In this document: positions 43,975-52,689 of the stretch, piece after piece
Layout: each line of letters opens with the position of its first letter
Position numbering within the stretch: position 1 is the stretch's first letter
Source of the DNA: Mesorhizobium sp. B2-8-5
GTDB taxonomy: Bacteria > Pseudomonadota > Alphaproteobacteria > Rhizobiales > Rhizobiaceae
DNA: 64,000 nucleotides
NCBI RefSeq assembly: GCF_006440675.2
Contig: NZ_CP083951.1
Coordinates: 2,327,501 to 2,391,500 of the forward strand
Direction: 5' to 3'
Made by a program: the position numbers and the translations under genes
Notes under the pieces: generated by a model
The model's input: only the letters and a program-made list of their open reading frames with translations
Told to the model about the DNA's origin: nothing
The model's database searches: none

Positions 43975-44128
43975 CACAGGATTGCGGGGCCGGGCCCAGC
44001 CTAGGTGAGGGCACAAAGGCCAAATCAACATTGCCCCATGAATGACGGGACTGCGTTAACATAGGTTGTTGATTGCGGCGGCAATTACGCGCTTCTTTTT
44101 GTGCGAAATCGTCAGCGGCAAAACGATC

Positions 44129-44392
44129 ATGCGCACAGAACGCATCAAACGTTTTCGCAAACCGGTTATCGTGCAGCCCGGCAGGGTCGATCGTGATCGG
44201 GTGGTGGTCACTGTGCTGGATGCGGCCGACATCCTTCTGCATACTTGGCCGCAACCGGACTCCAGCGCGCGACATCATGCAATCAGGGCATGTTTGTCGG
44301 TGTTGCGGGACGGAAAGCCTCCACGCGTGGCACGCCAGGCCTTCGTCGCCGCCGCAAAAGACGCAAGGATTTTCCTTGGCGACCAGACTTAA
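44129..44392 (+). CDS. DUF982 protein
   Basis: 87 residues from the ATG at 44129. VLDAADILLHTWPQPDSSAR, RACLSVLRDGKPPRVARQAF and FVAAAKDARIFL match the DUF982 pattern (WP, then a conserved C, then ARxAFxxAA). Function unknown; the family is expanded in Mesorhizobium. Its stop overlaps the converging gene by 4 nt. Confidence 0.75.
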   Translation: MRTERIKRFRKPVIVQPGRVDRDRVVVTVLDAADILLHTWPQPDSSARHHAIRACLSVLRDGKPPRVARQAFVAAAKDARIFLGDQT

Positions 44393-44685
44393 GGTCGGCC
44401 GCTATTTCGCCTGCGAGCCCCTCTCCCGGCGCCTTGAGCATTTCGCCAGAGCGGATAAAGGCTTCTGTCGCTCTCGATCCTGTCCAGCAGCACGCGGGAT
44501 TGCTGCAGCAGAATTTGGGCCTGGGCAATGGCCGAGCCGGTTTCATCCATCAGACGCTCCGCGCGCATGCGTGTCCGGAGAAGGTCTTCCAGGTACAATT
44601 GAATGCTATGCGAGCGAAATTCATCCATAGCGCCGAACAGCGAAGCAAGCCGCATGTTCCATTCAGTCGATGAGCCCGTGGTCAT
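44389..44685 (-). CDS. Hypothetical helical protein (98 residues)
   Basis: The ATG at 44685 overlaps the stop of the DUF6766 fragment as TGATG, indicating coupling. Helical text MRLASLFGAMDEFRSHSIQL and RAERLMDETGSAIAQAQILL looks like a coiled rod. No family recognised. Confidence 0.5.
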   Translation of the reverse strand: MTTGSSTEWNMRLASLFGAMDEFRSHSIQLYLEDLLRTRMRAERLMDETGSAIAQAQILLQQSRVLLDRIESDRSLYPLWRNAQGAGRGARRRNSGRP

Positions 44686-44852
44686 CAGACAGAATGGCGA
44701 CCACGACGAACGGTGGTGCCCCGGCTGTCAGTGACCCGTTTCGCATGTGGCGCATGTACTGGCTTGCTCTCGAGGGAGCCGCGCTCTCTCAGCCAGATAG
44801 CCAACAGCACCAGGACGCCCGTCGACAAAAATTCGCTCTGCCAGGCGATCAT
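44685..44852 (-). pseudogene. DUF6766-like membrane protein remnant (C-terminal part only)
   Basis: The minus frame reads MIAWQSEFLSTGVLVLLAIW then LRERGSLESKPVHAPH, the last helix and tail of DUF6766 proteins, which normally have about 200 residues with further helices before it. No such N-terminal part is found upstream (44853-44973 holds nothing I can support), so this is a truncated copy. Confidence 0.55.
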
Positions 44853-44973
44853 CAGCTCCAACGCACCATCCAGGCATGGTTGCGATGCAGGCGTAGCGCT
44901 AGGCGCGCACCCGTCGCCGTCCCTCCACAGCCGCTGTCGACCTTAGGCAGCCATGCAAAACGGCAACAGGCTG

Positions 44974-45354
44974 CTATTCGATTTGAGCGTCTCCCAGCGC
45001 CTTGGAAATGGCGCCGACGATTTGCCGGAGCTGCACCGGCTTCTGCAGCCGCTCGATGTCGTCGAACCGGTCGGGGATCACCTCCTGATCGTAGCCGGTG
45101 ATGAAAACGAACGGGATACGGATATCCTTGAGGGAATCGGCCAGGCTGAATGACGGCCCGGGCCCGAGGTTGATATCGAGCAGAACCGCATGGGGGCGCC
45201 GCTCTTCGAGTTCAGCCCTTGCAGCCCGATCGGATGGACATGGCCCGATGACCTCGGCGCCGGCGCAGCGCAACGCGCGCGCCGCCTCGAGGGCGATGTA
45301 ATATTCGTCCTCCACGACCAGCACAGTGCGGCCGCCGAGATCAGATCCTCCCAT
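44974..45354 (-). CDS. Single-domain response regulator
   Basis: 126 residues from the ATG at 45354: VLVVEDEYYIALEAARAL, AVLLDINLGPGPS, PFVFITGYD, LQKPVQL. Complete receiver without output domain. A longer start at 45378 adds 8 residues. Confidence 0.87.
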   Translation of the reverse strand: MGGSDLGGRTVLVVEDEYYIALEAARALRCAGAEVIGPCPSDRAARAELEERRPHAVLLDINLGPGPSFSLADSLKDIRIPFVFITGYDQEVIPDRFDDIERLQKPVQLRQIVGAISKALGDAQIE

Positions 45355-45569
45355 CACAGCCAGTGCTCCTCCAAACACCGTGTCACCCTTAGGAGCGCTT
45401 CTTGCTGCCCCTGGCGACCGCCAAATTGACGCGGCGGATGACTCCCTTTGTCATCTTTCCGCAATCCAGCCTCCCGCTCCAATATTGGCTGACGATATTA
45501 GTGGTCGACGCATGTCGGAGCGGAAAGGAATATGGCTCAGCGTCGCGAAATCTCAATGGCAGCGCATCT

Positions 45570-45785
45570 TCAGATACCATTTGCGTCTGTTTCCTCGCGT
45601 GCTGGGTTCTGCAACGCCTGCTTGAAGGCCTCGATCAACGCCGGCGGGCAGGGTTCGCCCTCGTGGAGATTTTCGTAAAGCGACCGGACGATGTCCTCGA
45701 TCGGCACCGCCAGATCGGACGGCGAGAGCTCACGCGCTACAGCCGTGATTTCGCAAAAACCAGAGCTGTTGGGAGCGGAGATCAT
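45570..45785 (-). CDS. Small 71-residue protein with weak NepR-like pattern
   Basis: IEDIVRSLYENLHEGEPCPP then ALIEAFKQALQN has the NepR-like order of a helix with R-x-x-Y, a PxP turn and a second helix, but the VPDRF core is not conserved. Start ATG at 45785. Anti-sigma function is speculative. Confidence 0.5.
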   Translation of the reverse strand: MISAPNSSGFCEITAVARELSPSDLAVPIEDIVRSLYENLHEGEPCPPALIEAFKQALQNPAREETDANGI

Positions 45786-45980
45786 TGTGTTCTTCTTACT
45801 GTTCGGCTGAACGCCTTGCGGGCGATCCCAGGCGCCATTTCGACCGGGTCCGCCGGTGACGCTGAAGATGTCTGCGCTCGGCGCCGGTGCCCGACATAAC
45901 GCAGGTTAAAGCAACTCTTTCCCGGTTCGGATAAATCTCAGCCCTGGCTTGACAAAACGGCTGCAGCCAAAGAGAGCCGG

Positions 45981-46024
45981 AGGGCCCGCCTAACTCTACC
46001 CCCAGGCGAGGCGGGCCCTTTCTC
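45981..46024 (+). terminator. Intrinsic terminator
   Basis: AGGGCCCGCCT (45981-45991) pairs perfectly with AGGCGGGCCCT (46009-46019), followed by TTTCTCC. The stem also reads on the other strand. No clear plus-strand gene ends just upstream, so it may close an unannotated small RNA from the 45900-45980 interval, which has no other feature. Confidence 0.65.
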
Positions 46025-46157
46025 CTGATCGGACCCTTGCCGCGCCGAAGCTTCCAAAGAATTTCCGCCTTCCTCTCATGGGTTAATGCGTGGCCGCGAG
46101 GCCGGGCGCAATTATCAACTGCAAGACAGCAAAAGCGCGGCTAAGGGAGGTTGCGGC

Positions 46158-46376
46158 GTGATCAAATATCATCCTGTGCGGCTCAACGAACTCATCGAAC
46201 ATTACATGGAAACGCGTTCCTCGAACCGCTCGCCGGTGTCCGTGGCCGCGGCCACGCGTGCCATCTTGACGGTCATGCCGGATTGCTCGGTCGAGAGCCC
46301 GCAATTGAGCAACATGATCGCGCGATCGGCCGTAAAGCACGGCCATGTCGTGAGCTTCGACTTGATGGGCATCTGA
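46158..46376 (+). CDS. Hypothetical 72-residue protein
   Basis: GTG at 46158 preceded by GGGAGG. Reads VIKYHPVRLNELIEHYMETR ... RAILTVMPDCSVESPQLSNM, ending VVSFDLMGI. No family recognised; coding character is supported by the strong ribosome binding site. Confidence 0.55.
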   Translation: MIKYHPVRLNELIEHYMETRSSNRSPVSVAAATRAILTVMPDCSVESPQLSNMIARSAVKHGHVVSFDLMGI

Positions 46377-46385
46377 TCCGGCGAC

Positions 46386-46710
46386 GAACCTTCAGCGGTG
46401 CCGGCAATGGCTGGCGTGTCATTTCCGGTATGTGACGCGCCAGTTCCATAGGATCGTAAGGCTTCTCAGGTCTGCGACTTTCGCGTCGTAGCCGGTGGCG
46501 AAAACCAGCGGCAGCCGCCGGCAAAGTCGACGGTTGCGGCGAGGTCCAGAGGGAGGACGGCGGCGTCGACGCGATCATGACAGGCTTCCATCGCTTCATA
46601 GTTGGTCGCGACAGGACCGATGACAGCCAGACCGAGCGCAGCGAGCGCTTTGGTGATATCCTGTCCCAGAAAAATACTTGTCTTCCATCTCGAGCACGCG
46701 AGCACCGGCG
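46386..46710 (-). pseudogene. Decayed response regulator
   Basis: Receiver pieces are found in order but in different frames: DITKALAALGLAVIGPVATN and VDAAVLPLDLA in one, LPLVFATGYDAKVADLR in a second, and EKPYDPMELARHIPEMTRQ in a third. The phospho-acceptor region reads LPLDLA, without a clean D-x-x-L-P site. At least two frameshifts. Confidence 0.6.
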
Positions 46711-46828
46711 ACCTTCTAATCCATTGGCCTGCCTCCCCCGACGGCGAGTCGCCGCGCCCAAGCTCGACATTAACATAGGTAAGGTCGCCGGCGGATCATT
46801 CTGTGTACCACGGGACAAGAGGATAAGG

Positions 46829-47572
46829 ATGAGGCGACCTCTGATCCGCAAGCTCGAGAAATTCACGCGGCTTTCGCATGCCGACAAGGAGATGCTGGTC
46901 AAAATCGCGGCGCAACGTGTCCGGCGCTTCTCCGCCCGAGAAGACATTATCCATGAAGGCGAGAAACCTGAATTTATCAACCTGATCAACGAGGGCTGGG
47001 CCTACCGCTATAAGACCCTCGAAGACGGACGCCGGCAGATCATTGCGTTTTTCCTCCCCGGCGATCTGTGCGATCTCAACGTCTTCATCCTCAAGGAAAT
47101 GGACCACTCGATCGGTGCCATCACGCCGGTCGTAGTCTCGGAAATTTCACGCGCCGCTTTCGACGAGATGATGATCCGGCACCCGCGCATCACTCAGGCA
47201 CTGTGGTGGGAATTGCTCGTGGCGGCGGCCATCCAGCGCGAGTGGACGGTCAACCTCGGCCAGCGCGATGCGCTCGAGCGGATGGCGCATCTGTTATGCG
47301 AGTTGTTCATCCGGCTGGAGGCTGCCGGCTGCACAAGCAATAGCAGTTGCGAATTCCCGTTGACGCAGACGGAGTTGGGCGAGACGCTGGGTATGTCGAC
47401 GGTTCACGTCAATCGTACGCTGCAGGAGTTGCGCGCTTCGAATCTCATTGTGCTGAAGGACAGGACGCTCACCATTCCCAATCTCCAGGCATTGCAGGAC
47501 GTCGCGCTTTTCAATCCCAACTATTTGCATCTCGATCGCGAAGGCAGGCATCTCGATGCTAATGAGGAGTGA
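46829..47572 (+). CDS. Crp/Fnr-family transcriptional regulator
   Basis: 247 residues from the ATG at 46829. Cyclic-nucleotide-binding-type beta roll (about 20-130: IHEGEKPEFINLINEGWAYR, FFLPGDLCDLNVF) and a C-terminal winged helix (FPLTQTELGETLGMSTVHVN then RTLQEL). No N-terminal Cys cluster, so not an FNR oxygen sensor. The stop overlaps the kinase start as TGATG. Confidence 0.9.
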   Translation: MRRPLIRKLEKFTRLSHADKEMLVKIAAQRVRRFSAREDIIHEGEKPEFINLINEGWAYRYKTLEDGRRQIIAFFLPGDLCDLNVFILKEMDHSIGAITPVVVSEISRAAFDEMMIRHPRITQALWWELLVAAAIQREWTVNLGQRDALERMAHLLCELFIRLEAAGCTSNSSCEFPLTQTELGETLGMSTVHVNRTLQELRASNLIVLKDRTLTIPNLQALQDVALFNPNYLHLDREGRHLDANEE

Positions 47573-48642
47573 TGTCCAAGGGCCCGCCCAACAAGCCGCT
47601 TGAACGCGGTCTGGCCAATGTCAACGCGGCCATGCGCGAGCATGCGCGTGCCGAGGCCCGACTGCGTGACGGCGAGGAGAACCTGCAGGATTTCGGAGAG
47701 GCCGCCTCGGACGTATTGTGGATCCGCAACGCCGAGACGCTGCAGTGGGAATACCTGACGCCCGCCTTCGATGCCATTTACGGGATGAGCCGTGAACAGG
47801 CCTTGGCCGGCAACCACTTCGCCACCTGGATCGAGCTTATCGTGCCCGAAGATCGCGAGTATGTGCTGGGCCAGATCGAGCGCATTCGCGAGGGCGAACG
47901 CGCGACCTTCGAATACCGCATATGCCGGCCAGCCGACAACGAGATACGCTGGCTGCGCGATGCCGATTTTCCGATGCGCGATGAAGCGGGAAAGGTCGCC
48001 CATATCGGTGGCGTCGGCCAGGACATCACGCGTCAGCGGGAAGCCGAGGAACGGCAGCAGGCGCGCTTCGCTGAATTGCAGCATCATGCGCGCAACACGC
48101 TGGCGGTCATCCGTTCGATCGTGCGGCGTACGATGGAAAAGAGCGAATCGCTGGACGAGGCGGCGGCTCATCTGGAGGGTCGCATCAACGCTTTCGCCCG
48201 TGTGCAGGCAGCCATCACGCGGCGCCCGTCCATCGGCATCAATCTGGCGTCGATCGTCGCGGAAGAATTGCGCGCCGCAGGTGGCCGGGAAGACGAGAAC
48301 CTGATGATCAAAGGCCCGTCCGTGGCTCTGGGGCCCAAGGCCGCCGAGACAATGGGGCTGGCCATTCACGAGCTGGCGACGAATGCCCTGAAGTACGGAG
48401 CACTTTCAAGTCGCGCGGGCCGCATCGACATCGAATGGCAGCTGGAAGAAGACACGCTCCGCTTCACATGGACAGAAAGCAGTCCCCATGATTTCAGCCC
48501 CGCTGAGCGGCGCGGCTTCGGCCTGGAGGTGCTGGAGCACACCTTGCCTTACGAGCTCGGAGCGACGGTGGATTTGCGGATCGCTCCGAGCGGTCTCAAT
48601 TTCATGGCTGTCATCCCGCTTGAGGCCATCGGCAGCCAGTAG
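47572..48642 (+). CDS. PAS-HWE sensor histidine kinase
   Basis: 356 residues. PAS/PAC domain (about 38-155: WEYLTPAFDAIYGMSREQAL, EIRWLRDADFPMRDEAGKV), then an HWE-type kinase (FAELQHHARNTLAVIRSIVR with the phospho-His; HELATNALKYGALS; GRIDIEWQLEEDTLRFTWTE). No membrane helix: a cytoplasmic sensor. Coupled to the Crp/Fnr gene. HWE kinases in this order often feed the PhyR branch of the general stress response. Confidence 0.9.
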   Translation: MSKGPPNKPLERGLANVNAAMREHARAEARLRDGEENLQDFGEAASDVLWIRNAETLQWEYLTPAFDAIYGMSREQALAGNHFATWIELIVPEDREYVLGQIERIREGERATFEYRICRPADNEIRWLRDADFPMRDEAGKVAHIGGVGQDITRQREAEERQQARFAELQHHARNTLAVIRSIVRRTMEKSESLDEAAAHLEGRINAFARVQAAITRRPSIGINLASIVAEELRAAGGREDENLMIKGPSVALGPKAAETMGLAIHELATNALKYGALSSRAGRIDIEWQLEEDTLRFTWTESSPHDFSPAERRGFGLEVLEHTLPYELGATVDLRIAPSGLNFMAVIPLEAIGSQ

Positions 48643-48748
48643 CACCACGGGCGGCGGCTGAATTGCCCTTCTATTCTTTGTTTCAAAACAATTCCGAGAG
48701 GAAAGCCGCTCACACTTTCCTGGAATGCTCCAGGCCCGGCGATATCCG

Positions 48749-49666
48749 TCAGCTGTTTCGCAAAAAGCGGGCCTCGTCCTCATCTCTCTGGCGGCCACCA
48801 AGCACTCCGGCGACGGCCGCGATGAAGGCGCCGATTACCAGAGACAAAGCTCCGATCAGCGCGGTCGTGGCGCTTGCCTTGCGAGCCTTATCGGCGGCCG
48901 TCTTGGCCTTGTTCTTGGCATCCTCGATCCGCGCCAAGACGTCGTCGACCCGCTTCAGCGCATCAGCCTGTGGAAGACCCGTGCGCGACGCTACCAGGCG
49001 GGCGAGATAAGCCTTGTCGTCCGCGCTCATTTCCCCGTTCGCGGCGCCGACCGCCAGTATGCGTGATGCCTGGGCCGTGGTGTCCGCGTTGTTCTGGGGC
49101 GCGCCAGCCGCGGGAGGCGCGGCAGCGGCTGCGTTGTCGGCCGGCCGGAACAACGAGTCGACGAAGTATCCGGCCAAGTCATTGGCGGATGGCGACTGCG
49201 CCGAGGCCCGCGAAGCCGCGCCGGTGGCGGCGCCGCTCAACAAGCCGGTCGCGGCCTGGGTGCCTGCGCCGACAATCCCCGAGATCGCCGAACCAAGGAC
49301 GGTCGCCACCAGCAAGGTAGCCAAGGCCCAAGCGAGGAAGCCATGCGCCGTATCACGGAAATACACCTCGTCGGTGTGGACGTTGACCCATTTGGTGCGA
49401 AGCCGCCCGGCAATATAGCCTCCCAGCGCGGATGAGAGCCATTGCACGATGACAAGCCAGATCGCGGTCGAGACCGCAAATGTCGTCAGGGAGGCGCTGC
49501 CCCAGGGCGACATCATGGTCAGGCCAAGCCCGGACCCTACGAGCATCAGGACGACTGTAAGGGTTGAGGCCGCAAAAGCGCCGGCCACAATGGGACCCCA
49601 ACTGACCGCGGAGCTCGACGTTTCGATTGCGGCCGGTTCATCGACCCCGGAAAATGCATTGGTCAT
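48749..49666 (-). CDS. Membrane protein with Ala-rich loop (305 residues)
   Basis: Helices at about 23-50, 60-82 and 108-140 and a C-terminal one (ALIGALSLVIGAFIAAVAGV), with a long Ala/Pro-rich periplasmic-type loop (SRASAQSPSANDLAGYFVDS). Family unnamed but typical of Rhizobiales. Lies 10 nt after the 25-residue gene and shares its promoter. Confidence 0.75.
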   Translation of the reverse strand: MTNAFSGVDEPAAIETSSSAVSWGPIVAGAFAASTLTVVLMLVGSGLGLTMMSPWGSASLTTFAVSTAIWLVIVQWLSSALGGYIAGRLRTKWVNVHTDEVYFRDTAHGFLAWALATLLVATVLGSAISGIVGAGTQAATGLLSGAATGAASRASAQSPSANDLAGYFVDSLFRPADNAAAAAPPAAGAPQNNADTTAQASRILAVGAANGEMSADDKAYLARLVASRTGLPQADALKRVDDVLARIEDAKNKAKTAADKARKASATTALIGALSLVIGAFIAAVAGVLGGRQRDEDEARFLRNS

Positions 49667-49676
49667 CGTCGGGCTC

Positions 49677-49754
49677 CTAACGCGCGAAAAGCATCAAAAG
49701 AATTATGATCGGGATTGGAACGCCGAGCAGCCAGAGCAGAATACCTCGTCCCAT
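49677..49754 (-). CDS. 25-residue membrane micropeptide
   Basis: ATG at 49754 preceded by AGGAGGAAGAA. Encodes MGRGILLWLLGVPIPIIILL then MLFAR: almost entirely one membrane helix with a Pro-x-Pro kink. It lies directly upstream of the membrane gene at 48749-49666. A relaxed EcfG-type promoter lies 38 nt upstream. Confidence 0.6.
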   Translation of the reverse strand: MGRGILLWLLGVPIPIIILLMLFAR

Positions 49755-49792
49755 TTCTTCCTCCTGGAAATCATGTTCAGATGCTTGTACCT

Positions 49793-49817
49793 AATTCCCG
49801 GATTTGGCTTTCGTTCC
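49793..49817 (-). promoter_or_regulatory. Candidate EcfG-type promoter (relaxed)
   Basis: Minus-strand GGAAC (49817-49813), 16 nt, AATT (49796-49793), upstream of the micropeptide gene. Confidence 0.45.
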
Positions 49818-49865
49818 TTTCGACGGATGAAGCGCCGACTTGATCCAAAGCTGGGGGCTTCAGCG

Positions 49866-49900
49866 GGCAAAGCCCGCCCGCAAGGGGGAACGGGCGGGCC
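49866..49900 (-). terminator. Probable intrinsic terminator on the minus strand
   Basis: GGCCCGCCCG and CGGGCGGG form a GC-rich stem around TTCCCCCTTG, followed on the minus strand by CTTTGCCC. Suitable for ending transcription from the isochorismatase remnant. Confidence 0.45.
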
Positions 49901-49923
49901 TCGATCAGACAATTGAGGCCTGA

Positions 49924-49954
49924 GATGGCGCATGGGGACGCGACATGCGCCATC
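49924..49954. repeat. Perfect 10-bp inverted repeat
   Basis: GATGGCGCAT (49924-49933) and ATGCGCCATC (49945-49954) with an 11-nt loop, in the gap between 49755 and 50044; no T tract. Purpose unknown. Confidence 0.45.
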
Positions 49955-50044
49955 GCCGGTCGAACTGAGGTTTTGCCTAGATATTCCCGGAGAACTCAGC
50001 AATCAGGACAGTCAAAATGGCCGTACCAACATCGCTCAAGGCGG

Positions 50045-50640
50045 CTAATGCCAGTATCCAAGAATAGCGTCTACCGGCGCCACTTCGACATGGTGGGAGT
50101 AGCGCTTGGTGAAGAGCTTCAGGATGTTTTCATAGGCTTCATCGGACGTGCTGCAAATGGCGTCCTCCGCCAAGATCGTTCGATAGTCGAGATCGACAGA
50201 GCCGAGCAAGGTCGCCAGAACGCACATGTCGGCCTCGCCGCCGCTGACGATGACCTCCTCGACGCCTTCGGACTGAAGCACGCGAGCAAGTTCGCCGCTC
50301 AGCCACGGTGAATAGATCGGTTTATCGAACAGGCACGCCGGCGGGATGTGGATGGCAAGCTCGGGCAGAAGTTCGACCATCTCCTTGCCGGCCCTTGCGA
50401 TCGTCATCTCCGCCAGATGCTCATATTCCACTGACCATGGCCTTTGCCCGGATTCCACGCCGGGATGAACCTGGTGAAGATCGTGGCTTCCGGTTGCTTG
50501 CGCACCAGCCTGTGAACTTGTGGCAGGCAGCCATTCGACCGCCCAAGGCCCCAGCGGCGTGACATCTGCTGCATGTTACGCAGATATGGACGGCTTTCTC
50601 CGAGATCGGTGAGAGCGCTGCCAAAGTATTTTGCCTTCAA
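50045..50640 (-). pseudogene. Isochorismatase-family hydrolase, broken by at least two frameshifts
   Basis: Pieces of one cysteine hydrolase lie in three frames: KAVHIC in one; NMQQM, then LPQVHRLVRKQPEATIFTRF and IPAWNPGKGHGQW in a second; WSVEYEHLAEMTIARAGKEM, DKPIYSPWLSGEL, VIVSGGEADMCVLATLLGSVD (nucleophile Cys) and LAEDAICSTSDEAYENI in a third (from about 50458). The N-terminal catalytic Asp region is the most damaged. Confidence 0.7.
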
Positions 50641-50719
50641 ATCGCGGCGCGTTCGAAATCGCGAGAAGCAGTTCGCGTGTCGAAATCCCGCGTCGGGCCG
50701 GACTCTTTGATGCGACAGG

Positions 50720-50830
50720 CTAAGACGCGTATTGCGCGTGCGAACGATACATCTTGATGCGTTCGAATTCCCTCGCGTGCGCCTTGGCCATGGCCGCGCA
50801 CCGTTCGCGTTCGAGAAGGCGCGAGATCAT
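50720..50830 (-). CDS. Possible 36-residue basic peptide
   Basis: MISRLLERERCAAMAKAHAR then EFERIKMYRSHAQYAS, an amphipathic charged helix. The upstream region is not purine-rich. Codon use is compatible with coding but there is no promoter support. Otherwise 50641-50950 shows nothing. Confidence 0.3.
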   Translation of the reverse strand: MISRLLERERCAAMAKAHAREFERIKMYRSHAQYAS

Positions 50831-50951
50831 GGAGGGTACAAACCCACGCCGCGCCCTCCATCTCGCGGAGGCAGAGCCCAACGGGTTGGCTGAAGCATCT
50901 AACTTGCCGTCCAAGCCACTTCGACACCAAACGGATCCAACTCACGATCCG

Positions 50952-50976
50952 CCCGGCCGCGGCCGGGCTATTTTTC
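50952..50976 (+). terminator. Intrinsic terminator
   Basis: CCCGGCC (50952-50958) pairs with GGCCGGG (50961-50967) and is followed by CTATTTTTC. No plus-strand gene ends upstream, so a small RNA ending here is possible. Confidence 0.55.
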
Positions 50977-50999
50977 AGAGCATGGAATGAGGCGCCTGG

Positions 51000-51024
51000 G
51001 GAACAAAGGGCAAGAACGGTTGTT
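51000..51024 (+). promoter_or_regulatory. Candidate EcfG-type promoter of the DUF4142 operon
   Basis: GGAAC (51000-51004), 16 nt, TGTT (51021-51024), 32 nt before the ATG at 51057. Confidence 0.65.
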
Positions 51025-51056
51025 CGGTGCCACCAAGACCAAAGGAGCCTTGCCCC

Positions 51057-51785
51057 ATGAGCACGCGGACATTCTTTATCCCATCGGCGGCCGCTGCGTT
51101 GATGCTTGCCTTTCCGGCCTTCGCGGCCGACGACGCGCAGACCTTCGTCAACAAGGCAGCCATCGGCGGGATGTTCGAAGTGGATTCGAGCAAAATCGCG
51201 CAGGACAACGCGAAGGATCAGCAGATCAAGAATTTCGCCAAGCGGATGATCACCGATCACGGCGCGGCGAACGCCAAGCTGCAGAAGATCGCCGGCGAGC
51301 AGAAGTTGCAGGTACCGGCGCAATCCGATGCCAAACATAAGAGCGATCTGGAACGATTGCAGAGCACGACGGCCTCACTGGACCAGCCTTACGTAGAGAT
51401 GCAGCGCAAAGCGCATGCAGACGCAGTCGGCCTGTTCGAGGCGTACGCCAAGGATGGAGACAATCCCGCCCTCAAATCTTTCGCGGCGGAGACGCTGCCG
51501 ACGCTGAAGATGCATCAGGACATGATCGAGAAGATCGCCGGCGGCAGCGCGGGCATGCCGGCGGTTAAATCGGCATCGACGCCCAAACCATCCGCTCCTG
51601 TCCCCGGCGCGAACAGCTTCACCGAAGCGCAGGCGAGGAAGCGCATCGAGGATGCCGGCTACGGGGACGTCTCGGCGCTCGCCAAGGACGAACAGGGCAT
51701 CTGGCGCGGTCAGGCGACGAAGGACGGCAAGGGCACCGCCGTTGCGCTCGACTATCAGGGCAACGTCTTTGCCAGCCAACAATAA
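51057..51785 (+). CDS. Exported DUF4142 (ferritin-like) protein with PepSY-like tail
   Basis: 242 residues from the ATG at 51057 with AAAGGAG upstream. Signal peptide (cleavage near AFA), DUF4142 helices (QTFVNKAAIGGMFEVDSSKI, KNFAKRMITDHGAANAKL, KAHADAVGLFEAYAKDGDN), then a C-terminal module FTEAQARKRIEDAGYGDVSA ... GTAVALDYQGNVFA. Periplasmic; linked to envelope or oxidative stress in other bacteria. Followed after 14 nt by a second stress-type gene. Confidence 0.85.
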   Translation: MSTRTFFIPSAAAALMLAFPAFAADDAQTFVNKAAIGGMFEVDSSKIAQDNAKDQQIKNFAKRMITDHGAANAKLQKIAGEQKLQVPAQSDAKHKSDLERLQSTTASLDQPYVEMQRKAHADAVGLFEAYAKDGDNPALKSFAAETLPTLKMHQDMIEKIAGGSAGMPAVKSASTPKPSAPVPGANSFTEAQARKRIEDAGYGDVSALAKDEQGIWRGQATKDGKGTAVALDYQGNVFASQQ

Positions 51786-51799
51786 ACAGGAGAACCGAC

Positions 51800-52399
51800 A
51801 TGCAAACGATCACCGCTCTGTTTGACGAGTATGACGACGCCGCTGACGCCGTGGGCGCGCTGGAGTCCATCGGCGTCCCGTCATCCGACATCAGCATCAT
51901 GGCCAACAATGCCCGCGGCTGGTACCAGAACACGCAATCCCCAGCCTCCGAGGATGCCGCAAGCGGCGCCGGCATCGGCGCGGTCGTGGGTGGCGCTGGC
52001 GGCCTGGCAACAGGCCTGGGCGCCATGGCGATACCGGGCGTCGGGCCGGTGGTCGCGGCGGGCTGGCTGGCGGCAACAGCCGCGGGCGCCGTCGCCGGAG
52101 CGATTGTGGGCGGCGCCGCCGGCGGCATCATCGGCAGCCTGACGGATGCGGGCGTGGCGGAGGAAGACGCGCATGTCTATGCCGAAGGCGTCCGCCGCGG
52201 CGGCACGCTGGTGACGGCTCGCGTCGAGGATGACCTCGCCTCGGAAGCCCGGGAAGTTCTCCGCAGCTCCGCGTCAGTCAACATCGCCGACCGCCGTAGT
52301 GAATACCAAGCGGGCGGATGGGCAGCGTTCGACCCGGCTGCCGGCGATTATTCGGCTGAAGATGTCGAGCGCGAGGCTGCGCGACGGCGGGAAGCATGA
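51800..52399 (+). CDS. General stress protein with glycine-zipper membrane segment
   Basis: 199 residues, ATG after CAGGAGA. N-terminal ferredoxin-like part (TITALFDEYDDAADAVGALE, GVPSSDISIMANN), a long Gly/Ala membrane segment with GAVAGAIVGGAAGGIIGSL, then HVYAEGVRRGGTLVTARVED. This is the layout of heat-induced YflT/GSP17M-like proteins. Function unknown. Confidence 0.8.
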   Translation: MQTITALFDEYDDAADAVGALESIGVPSSDISIMANNARGWYQNTQSPASEDAASGAGIGAVVGGAGGLATGLGAMAIPGVGPVVAAGWLAATAAGAVAGAIVGGAAGGIIGSLTDAGVAEEDAHVYAEGVRRGGTLVTARVEDDLASEAREVLRSSASVNIADRRSEYQAGGWAAFDPAAGDYSAEDVEREAARRREA

Positions 52400-52448
52400 G
52401 CGTCGCCGGCGCCTGCGGTGCAACAGCAAAGCCCGTCAGGAGTTCGGC

Positions 52449-52661
52449 ATGAAACGGGTGCTTTTGCCGCTGCTGCTGCTGATGATGGTCATGGCGCTCT
52501 GTTACTGGGCCTTCGCCTATGTCGGCACCGGCTGGCAAACAGCGCCCGTCAAACGCACACCAGAACAAAACCAAGGCGGGAATGCGCCGCAGGATACCTC
52601 GCCAGCCGCCGGCATCACGAAGAATCCCCAGGACGCCAGCAAAATGCCGGGAGTTCAGTAA
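52449..52661 (+). CDS. Small membrane-anchored protein (70 residues)
   Basis: ATG at 52449 after CAGGAG. MKRVLLPLLLLMMVMALCYW helix, then a polar Pro/Gln-rich outside tail (KRTPEQNQGGNAPQDTSPAA). Likely the third gene of the 51057 operon. No family recognised. Confidence 0.6.
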   Translation: MKRVLLPLLLLMMVMALCYWAFAYVGTGWQTAPVKRTPEQNQGGNAPQDTSPAAGITKNPQDASKMPGVQ

Positions 52662-52689
52662 TTGTCGAAGCCCGTCACTTCCCAGATCG

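Noticed and set aside
45389..45580. Minus-strand 63-codon frame with a basic tail
   Set aside because: No family resemblance, overlaps the start region of flanking genes, and no promoter or convincing ribosome binding site.
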